A DNA stretch of 51,282 nucleotides from an uncultured bacterium. GTDB lineage: Bacteria; Bacillota_I; Bacilli_A; RF39; UBA660. The stretch's first letter is position 1. Every line of letters starts with the position of its first letter. Below the pieces are notes generated by a model. It did not search any database. It was not told the DNA's origin and saw only the letters and a list, made by a program, of their open reading frames with translations. Below are positions 50,921-51,282 of the stretch, piece after piece. The position numbers and the translations under genes were made by a program. The DNA is taken from assembly GCA_946611605.1 (NCBI GenBank), contig CAMODU010000004.1:1-51282 (forward strand), given 5' to 3'.

Positions 50921-51026
50921 TGTTTGCAACTCCTTATCTTCGCTTACACTATTGTCAGCGTACTAGTGCTTGACTTCTCTGTTCGGGATGGGAAGAGGTA
51001 TTTCCACTAGGCTATCGTCACAAACA
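50921..51026 (-). rRNA. rrf: 5S ribosomal RNA
   Basis: About 106 nt. The ends pair as helix I (TGTTTGTGAC with GTTGCAAACA) and the conserved CATCCCGAACAGAGAAGTCAAG segment is clear. A run of eight T residues follows directly on the minus strand, so transcription may end right after 5S. It follows 23S after an 80-bp spacer. Confidence 0.95.
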
Positions 51027-51107
51027 ATTTTTAACTAATTTATATTATATCGATTTTGCTCTTTAAAAACAAGATAATGCTTCATCAAATTTATAAAATT
51101 TATGATT

Positions 51108-51282
<175 letters not shown>

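Overview
The window is very AT-rich DNA with standard-code (table 11) genes: tryptophan is read from TGG, and the stop codons I checked are TAA or TAG. It looks like a low-GC Gram-positive bacterium of the Bacilli/Erysipelotrichia/RF39-like kind. Signs of this are an L27 leader peptide with its Prp protease, a T-box in front of pheST, a CdaA/CdaR c-di-AMP module, a sortase with an NPKTG-type substrate, a phosphoketolase and extended Shine-Dalgarno sites. The taxonomic placement is an inference; no 16S gene is in view.

Layout. 1-461: the start of an unidentified membrane protein that runs off the left edge. 528-1550: rplU-prp-rpmA with a leader and a strong promoter. 1.7-8.4 kb: mutS, a YlbL-like PDZ/Lon protease, a pilin-like protein, cdaR, cdaA and a small membrane protein. 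8.5-15.4 kb: an accessory, mostly cell-surface stretch (lipoprotein, several single-pass proteins, an isolated tRNA-Gly, a possible ADP-ribosyltransferase-like protein, a sortase and a C39-like peptidase with polythreonine linkers). 15.4-21.2 kb: a cytosolic GH30 glycosidase, HAD hydrolases, a lipid kinase, a D/E-rich protein, a low-molecular-weight tyrosine phosphatase, tRNA-Arg and tRNA-Pro, and small surface proteins. 21.2-28.2 kb: a YihY/GGDEF/membrane-protein operon, ligA and an NPKTG surface protein. 28.3-33.4 kb: a surface-glycan-like operon (CotH-like, GT2-GtrA fusion, NAGPA-type glycosidase, membrane protein) behind a nucleotidyltransferase. 33.4-41.9 kb: small membrane proteins, pcrA, an ATP-grasp ligase overlapping an M14 carboxypeptidase, and pheST with its T-box. 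41.9-47.9 kb: asnB, a lytic-transglycosylase-like protein with a 66-aa partner, phosphoketolase and a small Thr-rich membrane protein. 47.9-50.8 kb: the t6A genes tsaD-rimI-tsaB and tsaE. 50.9-51.3 kb: 5S rRNA and the 3' end of 23S rRNA.

Transcription is organised very compactly. Most units are one to four genes and end in a hairpin that overlaps or contains the stop codon. The U-tract of one gene is often followed within a few bases by a TGnTATAAT promoter for the next, so intergenic regions are commonly only 40-60 bp. Most starts are preceded by GGTGAT-type Shine-Dalgarno sequences, whose GTG often creates a false upstream start. I shortened several genes for this reason and say so in each entry.

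I see no insertion sequence, prophage, CRISPR array or defence island. No intergenic stretch exceeds 300 bases without a feature. The observations most worth following are the ATP-grasp/M14 pair, the CotH/GT2-GtrA/NAGPA operon, the tRNA-Gly with an altered T-loop, the sortase lacking its usual Arg, and the fused terminator-promoter junctions.
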